Assembly (NCBI RefSeq): GCF_009712475.1
Contig: NZ_VCJO01000015.1
Location: 41,084-105,083, forward strand
Origin: Micromonospora sp. CP22
Lineage (GTDB): Bacteria > Actinomycetota > Actinomycetes > Mycobacteriales > Micromonosporaceae
DNA: 64,000 bases
Reading direction: 5' to 3'
Both the position numbers and the translations under genes were made by a program. The stretch's first letter is position 1. Every line of letters starts with the position of its first letter. A model generated the notes under the pieces. The model did no database searches. It was not told the DNA's origin and saw only the letters and a program-made list of their open reading frames with translations. Positions 48,999 through 58,229 of the stretch are shown piece after piece.

Positions 48999-50792
48999 TC
49001 AGCGGCGGGTGTGGTCGCGGAACCCCCGGCCGGTCTTGCGACCCAGATAGCCGGCGGTGACCAGGTGCTCCAGCAGCGGCGCCGGGGCGAAACCGGGTTC
49101 CCGCAGCTCCAGGTAGAGCTCCCGCTGGATGGCCAGCGCCACGTCCAGACCCACCACGTCGAGCAACTCGAACGGCCCCATCGGGTAGCCGCAGCCCAGC
49201 TTCATCGCGTGGTCGATGTCGTCGGCAGTGGAGTAGTTGGCCTCCAGCATCCGCACCGCGTCGTTGAGGTAGGGGAAGAGCAGGGCGTTGACGATGAAAC
49301 CGGCCCGGTCACCGCAGACCACGCCGGTCTTGCCCAACGCGGCGGTGACGGCCTGAGCGGTGGCGACGGTCTCGGCGGAGGTACGGATCGTCCGGACGAT
49401 CTCCACCAGCGGCATCACCGGGGCGGGGTTGAAGAAGTGCAGGCCCACCACGTCGGCCGGGCGCTGGGTGGCCATCGCCATCTCGATCACCGACAGCGAG
49501 GAGGTGGTCGTCGCCAGCAGCACGCCCGGCTTGCAGATCTCGTCCAGGCTGGCGAAGAGCGCCTTCTTGACGCTGAGTTCCTCGACCACCGCCTCGACCA
49601 CCAGATCCACGTCGGCCAGGTGCTCCAGCGTCGCCGACCAGTTGATCCGGCCGAGCGCGGCGTCCCGGTCCGCCTCGGCGAGCCGGCCCCGGACGACGCC
49701 CTTGTTGAGGGAGGTCTGCACCGCCTCGAACACCTTCGCCGACTGCTCCGCGCCCCGGGTCACCGAGACGACCTCGTAACCGGCGGTGGCGAAGACCTCG
49801 ATGATCCCGGTGGCCATCGTCCCGGACCCCACGATGCCGACCTTGGTCGCCTTGGTCGCGGCTGAGTCGGTCGGCGTCGGGTCCGTCGTGGTCGGCGTCT
49901 GCTCGTCCGGTACGACCTTCGGCGAGCCGGGCCGCTCGTAGGTGTAGAAGCCCCGGCCGGACTTCCGGCCGAGCAGCCCAGCGGTCACCATCTGCTTGAT
50001 CAACGGCGCTGGGGCGTGCCGGCGGTCCCGGCCACCCCGCCGGTACATGGTGTCCAGGATCTCGTACGCGGTGTCCAAACCGATCAGGTCCATCAGCGCG
50101 AGCGGCCCCATGGGCAGTCCGCAGCCGAGCTTCATGGCGGCGTCGATGTCCTCGCGGGTGGCGTAGCGGGACTCGAACAGGTCGACGGCGTGGTTGAGGT
50201 AGCCGAAGAGCAGCGCGTTGGCGATGAAGCCGGCCCGGTCGCTGATGGTGACGTCGACCTTGCCGAGTCGCTCGCAGAGCGCCTCCACGTCGGCCACCAC
50301 GTCGGCCGAGGTGACCACTGTGCGTACCACCTCGACCAGCTTCATCACCGGTGCCGGATTGAAGAAGTGGATGCCGACGACCTGGTTGGGGCGGGTGGTG
50401 GCCACCGAGATCTCGGTCACGCTCAGCGACGAGGTGTTGGTGGCGAGGATGGCGTCGGGCTTGCAGACCCGATCCAGCTCGGCGAAGATCCGCTGCTTCA
50501 GCTGCAGGTGTTCGGGTACCGCCTCGATCACCAGGTCCACCGAGTGCAGCGCGTCCAACCCGACGGCGAAGCTGATCCGGGCCAGCAGGGCGTCCCGGTC
50601 GGCCTCGGCGAGCTTCCCCCTGGCCACCGCCCGGTCCGTCGAACCGGTCAGGATCGTCCGCCCACGGTCGAGCGCGGCGTCGGAGATCTCCACGGCCACC
50701 ACGTCGATGCCGTTACGGGCGAAGACCTCCACGATGCCGGCACCCATGGTGCCCAGACCCACCACACCGACGCTGGTGAACTCGCGCGCCAC
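48999..50792 (-). CDS. tandem-duplicated 3-hydroxyacyl-CoA dehydrogenase
   Basis: A 597-aa protein made of two complete 3-hydroxyacyl-CoA dehydrogenase units. Unit 1 (1-290) has VGVVGLGTMGAGIVEVFARN, NTSSLSVTEI and GIHFFNPAPVMKLVEVVRT; unit 2 (about 315-597) repeats these as VGIVGSGTMATGIIEVFATA, TTSSLSVIEM and GLHFFNPAPVMPLVEIVRT. Both have the NAD-binding loop and the catalytic His in HFFNP. A 20-residue Thr/Pro linker joins them. Likely converts 3-hydroxyacyl-CoA to 3-ketoacyl-CoA, with unit 2 possibly specialised. A regulon-type box lies 37 bp before the start. Confidence 0.9.
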   Translation of the reverse strand: MAREFTSVGVVGLGTMGAGIVEVFARNGIDVVAVEISDAALDRGRTILTGSTDRAVARGKLAEADRDALLARISFAVGLDALHSVDLVIEAVPEHLQLKQRIFAELDRVCKPDAILATNTSSLSVTEISVATTRPNQVVGIHFFNPAPVMKLVEVVRTVVTSADVVADVEALCERLGKVDVTISDRAGFIANALLFGYLNHAVDLFESRYATREDIDAAMKLGCGLPMGPLALMDLIGLDTAYEILDTMYRRGGRDRRHAPAPLIKQMVTAGLLGRKSGRGFYTYERPGSPKVVPDEQTPTTTDPTPTDSAATKATKVGIVGSGTMATGIIEVFATAGYEVVSVTRGAEQSAKVFEAVQTSLNKGVVRGRLAEADRDAALGRINWSATLEHLADVDLVVEAVVEELSVKKALFASLDEICKPGVLLATTTSSLSVIEMAMATQRPADVVGLHFFNPAPVMPLVEIVRTIRTSAETVATAQAVTAALGKTGVVCGDRAGFIVNALLFPYLNDAVRMLEANYSTADDIDHAMKLGCGYPMGPFELLDVVGLDVALAIQRELYLELREPGFAPAPLLEHLVTAGYLGRKTGRGFRDHTRR

Positions 50793-50828
50793 GACCCGCC
50801 CTCCCCTGTCCGCGACGACACGGCCGGA

Positions 50829-50846
50829 CGTGAACGGCCGCTAAGG
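50829..50846. promoter_or_regulatory. acyl-CoA regulon box F (upstream of the tandem dehydrogenase)
   Basis: CGTGAACGGCCGCTAAGG matches box B at TGAACG and GCTAAGG, differing mainly in the three central bases, as expected for a two-armed operator. Confidence 0.5.
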
Positions 50847-50952
50847 TTATGCGCGCGAGTCTGCCACGTCACGCACAGTTGTCGAGGCGCGGTGGCACAT
50901 GTCACCGGTGCCCGGGTTCCGCCACCCCGCCGGCCGACCCTGGCCGGAATGG

Positions 50953-52017
50953 TCAGGCCGGATCGACCCCGGCGAGGGCGAGCAGTTCGGCGACGAACTC
51001 CGTCGGGCGTTCCAGGTGTGGGCTGTGTCCGCAGCCCGGCAGCACCACCTCCCGGTAGGTGCCGCCGGCCTCGGCGTACCGGTCGAGCACCGCTCGGGTC
51101 TGCCCGATCATTGGCTGCGGCGGACATTCCTGTCGCCCCGGCCAGCCGGGCACCGCCCCCAGCGCCCCGAGCTGGGCCAGGTCGAACAGCGAGGTGTCCG
51201 AGACGATCACGTCGGCGTCGCCGCGGATCCAGGTGACCGGAGGCTTGGGTGTGACCGCCACCATCTCCTCCGCGACCCGGAAACGCGCGAGCGCGTTGAG
51301 CACTCCCCGAGCGCCCGGCGCACTACCCGGCCAGTTCGGCGAGCCCACCGCGTCGCCGGGGTAGTTGTCCGGGCCGGTCGCGGTGGAGAGCACGCTGTCG
51401 AGCAGCAGTTCCTCGTCGTCGCCGAGGCAGGAGGGGTCCGCCACGTACGCGGCCCGCAGCACACTGCGCGGACTGGTCCGCGCCTCGGTGCCGCGATCAG
51501 CGGCGACCAGCCGCGCGACGAAGTCACCGCTCGCCGTGCCCGCACCGGCACCGGCCAGGTCGGGCGTGGTCGGGGTGCCGACCAGGTCGCGGGTGGCCCC
51601 GAAGCCGTACGGGGACACGGGTGCCGCCAGCAGCAGCCCGGCGACCCGGTCAGGGTGGTCCGCCAGCAGGCGCATCGCCACTCCCCCGCCGAGCGAGTGA
51701 CCGACGACCACGGGCCGGACACCCTCGGCGAACAGCGACGGCTCGTCGAGCAACGCGGCCACGTCGTCGGCGAAGTCGGTCAGGCCACGACCGGCGTCGA
51801 CCGGGGCGGTCTGGGTGTCGCCGTAGCCGCGCAGATCCGGCGCCACCACCCGCAACGTCTCCGGCAGACGGCGCACAAGCGGCTCCCAGAAGGCGGCCGA
51901 GGAGCAGTTGCCGTGCACGAGGAGCACCGGCGCTGCGTCCACGGGTCCGGCCACCAGGACGGACTGGCTGATGCCGTTCGCGGTGACCGCCTGCCGCTGT
52001 GTCCTCATTTGCGGCAT
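50953..52017 (-). CDS. alpha/beta hydrolase
   Basis: About 354 aa. Motifs of the alpha/beta-hydrolase fold 1 family: LLVHGNCSSAAFWEPLV, VVAPDLRGYGDTQ, VVVGHSLGGGVAMRL with the nucleophile Ser, and LPGCGHSPHLERP with the catalytic His. Lid insert between about residues 150 and 280. Substrate unknown. The ATG at 52017 (MPQMRTQ) is the probable start; ATG 52008 is equally possible. It may be transcribed with the FHA gene upstream. Confidence 0.82.
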   Translation of the reverse strand: MPQMRTQRQAVTANGISQSVLVAGPVDAAPVLLVHGNCSSAAFWEPLVRRLPETLRVVAPDLRGYGDTQTAPVDAGRGLTDFADDVAALLDEPSLFAEGVRPVVVGHSLGGGVAMRLLADHPDRVAGLLLAAPVSPYGFGATRDLVGTPTTPDLAGAGAGTASGDFVARLVAADRGTEARTSPRSVLRAAYVADPSCLGDDEELLLDSVLSTATGPDNYPGDAVGSPNWPGSAPGARGVLNALARFRVAEEMVAVTPKPPVTWIRGDADVIVSDTSLFDLAQLGALGAVPGWPGRQECPPQPMIGQTRAVLDRYAEAGGTYREVVLPGCGHSPHLERPTEFVAELLALAGVDPA

Positions 52018-52119
52018 GGTGCCACGACCGGCACCGTCGGTCCATGTGGCCGGCAACCACCCGGCAAGGACGCCTCCGGTGGGCGGCGGCCAGGGGCCGG
52101 ACCGGTGGGCGGACGGTCG

Positions 52120-52572
52120 TCAGCGGGGTACGCCGACCACCGCCGCGCCGGACGGCCCCGGCACCACGGGCGTCGCGACCGTGGCGGGCAGCGGTCGGCT
52201 CGGGCGTCGCTCCTGACGGGGCAGCTCGAAGCTGAGCCCCACCGGGTCCGTCCGTGCCACGCTCGGGTCGAAGAACCGCAACTCGGTGCCGCCGATCCGG
52301 ATCACGTCGCCGTCGCTGAGGCGAACCACCTCGGTGACCCGGAGGCCGTTCACCCAGGTGCCGTTCGTGGATCCGAGATCCACCAGGGAGGACCCCTCGC
52401 CGGTCCGCCAGATCTCGACGTGTCGACGGCTCAGGTGCGGATCGTGCACGACGATGTCGACCGCCGGATCGCGGCCGATCACCTGCGGTCGGCGTGGCAG
52501 CCGGAATCGTCGCCCTCGCATCGGCCCGGCGGCCACGGTCAACAGCGGCATCAGTTGCGGATGTTCCTCCAT
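52120..52572 (-). CDS. FHA-domain protein
   Basis: A 150-aa protein consisting mostly of one forkhead-associated domain, which binds phosphothreonine: VIGRDPAVDIVVHDPHLSRR and HVEIW, then SLVDLGSTNGTWVNG, carry the conserved GR, SRRH and NG residues. A Pro-rich tail of about 45 aa follows. It would read signals from Ser/Thr kinases, none of which lies close by. ATG 52572. Confidence 0.87.
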   Translation of the reverse strand: MEEHPQLMPLLTVAAGPMRGRRFRLPRRPQVIGRDPAVDIVVHDPHLSRRHVEIWRTGEGSSLVDLGSTNGTWVNGLRVTEVVRLSDGDVIRIGGTELRFFDPSVARTDPVGLSFELPRQERRPSRPLPATVATPVVPGPSGAAVVGVPR

Positions 52573-52828
52573 GGACAGTCAGCCCCTCCACCCGTGCGAC
52601 GATCCCCCGGGGTCAGCCTGTCACCACCAGGTGTTCACCTCCACCATCCAGCCGGATGTCTACCGGTAACCGTCCGGGTGCTTTGCGTTCACATCTTCCA
52701 CGACGGTCGGTGCCGGAACTACCGACCCGATCAGGAGGTTCGTCCGATTCAGCCACCCTGACGGGCAGCAGGAACCCCCCTTTCCCCGACCCCTACCAGC
52801 GAGTAATCCTCAGGTCTAGACTTCCGCC

Positions 52829-54322
52829 ATGACGGCTGTGCGACCCCCCGGCACCCCGGCGATCCAGGGCGATCACCTCATCTCCACCAGCCCGGCCTCG
52901 GGCGACGAGACTGGGCGCGTGCCGGTCACCACCCCGGTCGACGTCGAACGTGCTGTCGAGCGGGCCCGCACAGCCGGTCAGTGGTGGGCGGGTCTCGGCT
53001 TCACCGGGCGGCGGGAGCGTCTGCTGCGCTGGCGACGGCTCCTCGCGCAGCGGATGGAGCAGTTGGCCGACCTGATACACGCCGAGGGCGGCAAGCCGGT
53101 CGCCGACGCGCTCGTCGAGATCGTGACCGCGGTTGAGCACGTCGACTGGGCGGCCCGCAACGCCCGGCGGGTGCTGGGCCCGCGTCGGGTCCGCTCGCGG
53201 CTCGTCCTGGCCGAGTTCTCGGCCCATCTGGAGTACCAGCCGCACGGCGTCATCGGCGTGATCGGTCCATGGAACTATCCGGTCTTCACCCCCGTCGGCT
53301 CCATCGCCTACGCGCTGGCGGCCGGCAACGCGGTGGTCTTCAAGCCGAGCGAGTACACCCCGGTCGTCGGTCAGTGGCTCGTCGACAGCTTCGCCGAGGT
53401 GGTGCCCGAACACCCGGTGCTCACCGCGGTGCACGGCCTCGGCGACGTCGGCGCGGCCCTGTGCCGGGCCGGTGTCGACAAGGTCGCCTTCACCGGGTCG
53501 ACGGCCACCGCGAAGAAGGTGATGGCGGCCTGCGCCGAGTCGCTGACCCCGGTGCTGCTGGAAGCCGGCGGTAAAGACGCCATGATCGTGGACGTGGACG
53601 CCGACCTGGACGCCGCCGCCGAGGCGTGCGTCTGGGGAGCGATGACCAACGCCGGACAGACCTGCATCGGCATCGAACGCGCCTACGTGGTCGAGCCGGT
53701 CTTCGACGCGTTCGTCGACAAGGTCGTCGAACGCGCCGGACGCCTCACCGTCGGCCCCGACGCCGACATCGGTCCGATCACCATGCCGAGTCAACTGGAC
53801 GTCATCCGGCGGCACATCGAGGACGCGTTGGCCCGTGGCGGCCGTGCGGTGCTCGGCGGGTCGGACGCGGTCCGACCGCCGTACGCGCACCCGACCGTGC
53901 TGGTCGAGGTACCGGAGGACGCCGCCGCCGTACGCGAGGAGACCTTCGGTCCCACTCTGACCATCAACCGGGTGCGTACCATCGACGAGGCACTGACCAG
54001 GGCCAACGCCCTGTCGTACGGGCTGGGTGGTTCGGTCTTCGGACACCAGCGCGCGGTGGCGATCGCCCGGCGGCTGCGCTCCGGCATGGCCTCGGTCAAC
54101 TCGACGCTCACCTTCGCCGGCATGTCCACCCTGCCCTTCGGCGGCGTCGGCGAGTCCGGCTTCGGCCGGATCCACGGCGAGGACGGGCTGCGTGAGTTCG
54201 CCCGCGCCAAGTCCGTCACCCGCCGCCGGGGGCGTTCCCTGCTGCCCTCGACCACGTTCGACCGCACCCCGAACGACGTCGCCCGGCTGGTGAAGGCGGT
54301 CAAGCTGCTCTACGGCAGGTGA
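52829..54322 (+). CDS. aldehyde dehydrogenase family protein
   Basis: A 497-aa NAD(P)-dependent aldehyde dehydrogenase, usual family length. Seen are the nucleotide-binding VIGPWNYPVF and VFKPSEYTP, the loop FTGSTATAKKV, the catalytic Glu in LLEAGGKDAMIVD and the nucleophile Cys in NAGQTCIGIER. The late active-site motif is EETFGPTLTI. The GGKDAMI variant and overall look resemble succinate-semialdehyde- or coniferyl-type enzymes, but the substrate is not determined. ATG 52829. No regulon box seen in front of it. Confidence 0.9.
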   Translation: MTAVRPPGTPAIQGDHLISTSPASGDETGRVPVTTPVDVERAVERARTAGQWWAGLGFTGRRERLLRWRRLLAQRMEQLADLIHAEGGKPVADALVEIVTAVEHVDWAARNARRVLGPRRVRSRLVLAEFSAHLEYQPHGVIGVIGPWNYPVFTPVGSIAYALAAGNAVVFKPSEYTPVVGQWLVDSFAEVVPEHPVLTAVHGLGDVGAALCRAGVDKVAFTGSTATAKKVMAACAESLTPVLLEAGGKDAMIVDVDADLDAAAEACVWGAMTNAGQTCIGIERAYVVEPVFDAFVDKVVERAGRLTVGPDADIGPITMPSQLDVIRRHIEDALARGGRAVLGGSDAVRPPYAHPTVLVEVPEDAAAVREETFGPTLTINRVRTIDEALTRANALSYGLGGSVFGHQRAVAIARRLRSGMASVNSTLTFAGMSTLPFGGVGESGFGRIHGEDGLREFARAKSVTRRRGRSLLPSTTFDRTPNDVARLVKAVKLLYGR

Positions 54323-54386
54323 CGCGGGCGGCCGGCAAGACGGTCACCGGGCCGCGCCGAGCCAACCGACGACCGACGGCGTCTAG

Positions 54387-55046
54387 CTAGAAGAGGGTCA
54401 GTTCGTCGCGTTCGATGCCGCGCAGCCGGTCGTAGTCGACCACCACGCAACGGATCCCCCGGTCGGTGGCGAGCACCCGCGCCTGCGGCTTGATCTCCTG
54501 CGCGGCGAAGACCCCGGCGACCGGGGCGAGCAGCGGATCCCGGTTGAGCAACTCCAGGTAGCGGGTGAGCTGTTCCACGCCGTCGATCTCGCCGCGACGC
54601 TTCACCTCGACCGCGACCGTGCCCTGGTCGGCGTCCCGACAGAGCAGGTCGACCGGCCCGATGGCGGTCATGTACTCGCGGCGGATGAGGGTGTACCCGT
54701 CACCCAGCGCCTCGGGGCTGGCCGCCAGCAGTTCCTGAAGGTGCGCCTCCACGCCGTCCTTGCGCAGCCCTGGATCGACACCCAGCTCGTACGAGGTGTC
54801 CTGGAAGATCTCCTCCAGGGTGATCCGCAACTCCTCACCGGCCTTGTTGACCACCCGCCAGACGCCGGGAGCCTCCTCCAGCCGGCACGGCGGGCTCATC
54901 CAGTTCAACGGCTTGTACGCCCGGTCGTCGGCGTGGATGGACACCGATCCGTCCGCCTTCACCATCAACAGCCGGGTCGCCGGCGGCAGGTGGGCCGAGA
55001 GCCGTCCGACATAATCCACCGAGCACTTCGCAATCACCAACCGCAC
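54387..55046 (-). CDS. nucS: mismatch-specific endonuclease NucS (EndoMS)
   Basis: Cuts both strands at DNA mismatches and gives actinobacteria, which lack MutS/MutL, their mismatch repair. A 219-aa protein in the family's normal length: N-terminal dimerisation domain (RLVIAKCSVDYVGRL) and C-terminal RecB-like nuclease with GPVDLLCRD, VAVEVKRRGEIDGVEQLTRY. It ends in DELTLF, fitting a sliding-clamp-binding tail. GTG start at 55046. Divergent from the DUF4126 gene. Confidence 0.95.
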   Translation of the reverse strand: MRLVIAKCSVDYVGRLSAHLPPATRLLMVKADGSVSIHADDRAYKPLNWMSPPCRLEEAPGVWRVVNKAGEELRITLEEIFQDTSYELGVDPGLRKDGVEAHLQELLAASPEALGDGYTLIRREYMTAIGPVDLLCRDADQGTVAVEVKRRGEIDGVEQLTRYLELLNRDPLLAPVAGVFAAQEIKPQARVLATDRGIRCVVVDYDRLRGIERDELTLF

Positions 55047-55114
55047 CCGAGCAGGGTAGCGGAGTCACCGGAGATCGCCACCGAGCAGCGCTGGCGCGGC
55101 GGTGCCATGCTGTG

Positions 55115-55738
55115 ATGGTGCTCGAAGTACTCACCGGTACCGGCCTCGCCGCCTCAGCGGGGCTGAACGCCTACGTTCCGTTGCTGGTGATGGGTCTACT
55201 GGCCCGGTTCACCAGTGTCATCGACCTGCCTGGCGGGTGGCAGTGGCTCGGCAACGAGTGGGTGTTGGGCATCCTCGCGGTGCTGCTGGTCGTCGAGGTG
55301 GTGGCGGACAAGGTTCCCGTGGTGGACCACATCAACGACGTGGTGCAGACGGTGGTCCGGCCGACGGCCGGCGGGTTGGCGTTCGGGGCCGGCTCCGCGT
55401 CGGAGACGGTGACCGTGAGTGACCCGGACAGCTTCTTCGCCAGTGGCGGTCAGTGGTTGCCGGTGCTGGTCGGGGTGCTCATCGCGCTCGGCGTACACCT
55501 GTTGAAGGCGACCGCCCGGCCGGTGATCAACGCGGCCACGGCCGGCTTCGGCGCGCCGGTGGCGAGCACCGCCGAGGACGCCACCAGCGTGGTCATGTCG
55601 CTCGTCGCGATCGTGCTGCCGGTGCTGGTGCTCGCCTTCCTGGTGGGGCTGGTGCTCTTCCTCCCCTGGTTGCTGCGTCGTCGGGCGGAACGGCGCCGGG
55701 AACGGAAGGCGGCACGCGAGGCGGGCTTCCGCGTCTGA
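55115..55738 (+). CDS. DUF4126 membrane protein
   Basis: About 207 aa with several membrane helices: LEVLTGTGLAASAGLNAYVP at the N-terminus with the family's SAGLNAY signature, LGILAVLLVVEVVADKVP, LPVLVGVLIALGVHLLKATA and VLPVLVLAFLVGLVLFLPWL. It ends in an Arg-rich tail. Family is widespread in bacteria with no known function. Start ATG 55115 preferred over the adjoining GTG 55112. Confidence 0.82.
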   Translation: MVLEVLTGTGLAASAGLNAYVPLLVMGLLARFTSVIDLPGGWQWLGNEWVLGILAVLLVVEVVADKVPVVDHINDVVQTVVRPTAGGLAFGAGSASETVTVSDPDSFFASGGQWLPVLVGVLIALGVHLLKATARPVINAATAGFGAPVASTAEDATSVVMSLVAIVLPVLVLAFLVGLVLFLPWLLRRRAERRRERKAAREAGFRV

Positions 55739-55822
55739 CCTCGGTCGTCGGCTCGACCGAATCGCCACCCCAACCAGCCCCAAAACCTACAATTGGGGCA
55801 ACCAACTGGAAGGGGTCGGGTC

Positions 55823-56122
55823 ATGACCGCGGCAATGGAGATGCCCCGTGTGCAGGAGTGTGTGGTCGCCGCCTGTGCGTACAACCACACCGGCGACTGC
55901 CACGCCTTCGCCATCACGATCGGCAGCCAGGACCACGCCCACTGCCACACCTTCATCGAGATGCCCGCCGTGCGGGCCGGCCTGGACGGGCAGACCGCCC
56001 AGGTCGGGGCCTGCCAGCGCGCCGACTGCCGGCACAACGAGCAGTTGGAGTGCCACGCGCCGGCGATCCGGGTCGGCCCGGACGCCGACCTGGCCGACTG
56101 CATGACCTACAGCCACCGTTGA
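55823..56122 (+). CDS. DUF1540 metal-binding protein with two repeats
   Basis: A 99-aa Cys/His-rich protein holding two DUF1540-type units: VVAACAYNHTGDCHAFAITI, later CHTF, and ACQRADCRHNEQLECHAPAI, later CMTY. Each has four spaced Cys able to bind metal. In other actinobacteria these occur as small stand-alone proteins of unknown role. ATG 55823 has AAGGGG nine bases upstream. Confidence 0.78.
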   Translation: MTAAMEMPRVQECVVAACAYNHTGDCHAFAITIGSQDHAHCHTFIEMPAVRAGLDGQTAQVGACQRADCRHNEQLECHAPAIRVGPDADLADCMTYSHR

Positions 56123-56160
56123 CGTCAGGCTCGGTAAGCAGCAGGTGTCAGCAGCACGGT

Positions 56161-56215
56161 GTTAGCAGGGGGCCCTTGCTATACACGAGGCGTTAACAGG
56201 GTGCCCTTCCTTACC
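56161..56215. repeat. direct-repeat intergenic element overlapping the meaA stop
   Basis: Two related 23-24 bp units, each beginning GTTA then (G/A)CAGGG and continuing GCCCTT (56161-56183 and 56192-56215), with a 31-bp period. It resembles an interspersed intergenic element I recall from Micromonospora and Salinispora genomes. The second unit supplies the TAA stop codon of meaA (56211-56213). Confidence 0.6.
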
Positions 56216-58220
56216 GGCACAGGTCGTTGGTTTGTCGGATGACGGTGACGAGTTCGTCGATGATGCCGGTCAGGGCGAAGTCCTTCGGGGTGAACACCCG
56301 CGCAACTCCGGCCGCACGCAGCTGCTCGGCGTCCCCGGCGGGGATGATCCCGCCGACCACCACGGGCAACTCCGGGCGACCCGCCGCCCGCAGCCCGTCG
56401 AGCACCGCCGGCACCGCCGCCAGATGCGAGCCGGAGAGCACGGAGAGCCCGACCAGGTCCACGTCCTCCTCCACCGCAGCGGCCACGATCTGCCCTGCGG
56501 TGAGCCGGATGCCCTGGTAGATCACTTCGAAGCCGGCGTCCCGGGCGCGTACCGCGATCTGCTCGGCACCGTTGGAGTGCCCGTCCAGGCCCGGCTTGCC
56601 GACCAGCAGTCGCAGACGTCCACTGCCCAGTTCCCGGGCGGTGGCGGCGACCCGGGCGCGCACCTCGGCCAGCCCCTCGTCGCCGCCGCTGCCGGAGGCG
56701 CCGGTCAGCCCGGTCGGCGCCCGGTACTCGCCGAAGACCTCGCGCAGGACCGCCGCCCACTCGCCGGTGGTCACCCCGGCGCGGACGCACTCCAGGGTGG
56801 CGGTCATCAGGTTCGTCGTGGTCGCGGCGTCCGCGCGCAGCCGGGCCAGTGCCGCGTCCACGGCCGCCGCGTCGCGGTCGGCCCGCCAGGCGCGTACGGC
56901 CGCCGAGGCGGCGACCTCCACGGCGGGATCGACCTGCACGACCGCCTCGGCACCGGCGGCGGTCAGCGGGGACGGTTCGGTCTCGGTGAACCGGTTGACG
57001 CCGACCACGACGTCACTGCCGGCCTCGATCCGTCGCCGCCGGTCGGCCAGCGAGGCCACCAGGGCGCTCTTGAGGTAGCCGCTCTCCACCGCGGCGACCG
57101 CACCGCCCATCTCCAGCACCGTCGCCAACTCGGCGCGGGCACCCGTGACGATCTCGTCGACCAGCGCGGTCATCACGTGCGAGCCGTCGAACAGGTCCGG
57201 ATACTCCAGCAGGTCCGACTCGTACGCGAGCACCTGCTGCATGCGCAGCGACCACTGCTGGTCCCACGGGCGGGGCAGGCCGAGCGCCTCGTTCCAGGCC
57301 GGCAGTTGCACCGCCCGCGCCCGCGCCGTGCGGGAGAGGGTGACGCCCAGCATCTCCAGCACGATGCGCTGCACGTTGTTCTCGGGTTGGGCCTCGGTCA
57401 GGCCGAGGGAGTTGACCTGCACGCCGTACCGGAAGCGACGCTGTCGCGGATCCTCGACGCCGTACCGCTCGCGGGTGATCTCGTCCCACAGCGCGCCGAA
57501 CGCGCGCATCTTGGCGATCTCCTCGACGAAGCGCACCCCGGCGTTGACGAAGAACGAGATCCGCTGCACGACGTCGCCCATGCGCTGCGCCGGGACCTGA
57601 CCGCCGTCGCGTACCGCGTCGAGCACCGCCACCGCCGTGGCCAGCGCGAAGGCCACCTCCTGCACCGGGGTGGCCCCGGCCTCCTGGAGGTGGTACGAGC
57701 AGATGTTGACCGGGTTCCACCGTGGCATCTCGCGCAGCGTGTACGCGATCACGTCGGCGGTCAGCCGCAGCGAGGCAGCCGGCGGGAAGATGTGCGTGCC
57801 CCGGGAGAGGTACTCCTTGATGATGTCGTTCTGTGTGGTGCCGGCGCAGCGGGCGAGTTCGGCACCCTGTTCGGCGGCGACCGTGCCGTAGAGACCGAGT
57901 AGCCACATCGCCGGGGCGTTGATGGTCATCGAGGTGTTCATGTCGGCCAGCGGGATGCCGTCGAAGAGCCTGCGCATGTCACCCAGGTGCGACACCGGGA
58001 CACCGACCCGGCCGACCTCACCGGCGGCGAGGTCGTGGTCGGGGTCGTACCCGGTCTGGGTGGGCAGGTCGAAGGCGACCGAGAGTCCCGTCTGCCCCTT
58101 GGCCAGGTTGCGGCGGAAGAGCGCGTTGGTCTCGGCGGCCGAGGAGTGCCCCGCGTAGGTGCGCATCACCCAGGGGCGGTCGCGCTCCGGCAGCCGGCCC
58201 GGGAGTGACTTCTCGTCCAT
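56211..58220 (-). CDS. meaA: ethylmalonyl-CoA mutase (MeaA-type, fused B12 domain)
   Basis: A 669-aa adenosylcobalamin mutase converting ethylmalonyl-CoA to methylsuccinyl-CoA. The N-terminal TIM barrel has VMRTYAGHSSAAETNALFRR and GLSVAFDLPTQTGYDPDHD, close to known MeaA. Tyr22 and Arg140 occupy the positions that in methylmalonyl-CoA mutase contact the carboxylate, so a dicarboxylic CoA ester is expected. The C-terminal B12 domain (about 530-669) has GKPGLDGHSNGAEQI (DxHxxG), VLSGSH and VVGGIIP. No ribosome site is clear before ATG 58220, and a regulon box starts ten bases upstream, so an unusual leader is likely. Confidence 0.92.
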   Translation of the reverse strand: MDEKSLPGRLPERDRPWVMRTYAGHSSAAETNALFRRNLAKGQTGLSVAFDLPTQTGYDPDHDLAAGEVGRVGVPVSHLGDMRRLFDGIPLADMNTSMTINAPAMWLLGLYGTVAAEQGAELARCAGTTQNDIIKEYLSRGTHIFPPAASLRLTADVIAYTLREMPRWNPVNICSYHLQEAGATPVQEVAFALATAVAVLDAVRDGGQVPAQRMGDVVQRISFFVNAGVRFVEEIAKMRAFGALWDEITRERYGVEDPRQRRFRYGVQVNSLGLTEAQPENNVQRIVLEMLGVTLSRTARARAVQLPAWNEALGLPRPWDQQWSLRMQQVLAYESDLLEYPDLFDGSHVMTALVDEIVTGARAELATVLEMGGAVAAVESGYLKSALVASLADRRRRIEAGSDVVVGVNRFTETEPSPLTAAGAEAVVQVDPAVEVAASAAVRAWRADRDAAAVDAALARLRADAATTTNLMTATLECVRAGVTTGEWAAVLREVFGEYRAPTGLTGASGSGGDEGLAEVRARVAATARELGSGRLRLLVGKPGLDGHSNGAEQIAVRARDAGFEVIYQGIRLTAGQIVAAAVEEDVDLVGLSVLSGSHLAAVPAVLDGLRAAGRPELPVVVGGIIPAGDAEQLRAAGVARVFTPKDFALTGIIDELVTVIRQTNDLCR

Positions 58221-58229
58221 GGCCGGAGT

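Noticed and set aside
56211..58220. Assignment of this gene as methylmalonyl-CoA mutase
   Set aside because: The N-terminus, single-chain layout with a 669-residue length and DLPTQTGYDPDHD segment fit MeaA/ethylmalonyl-CoA mutase better, and ccrA is nearby.
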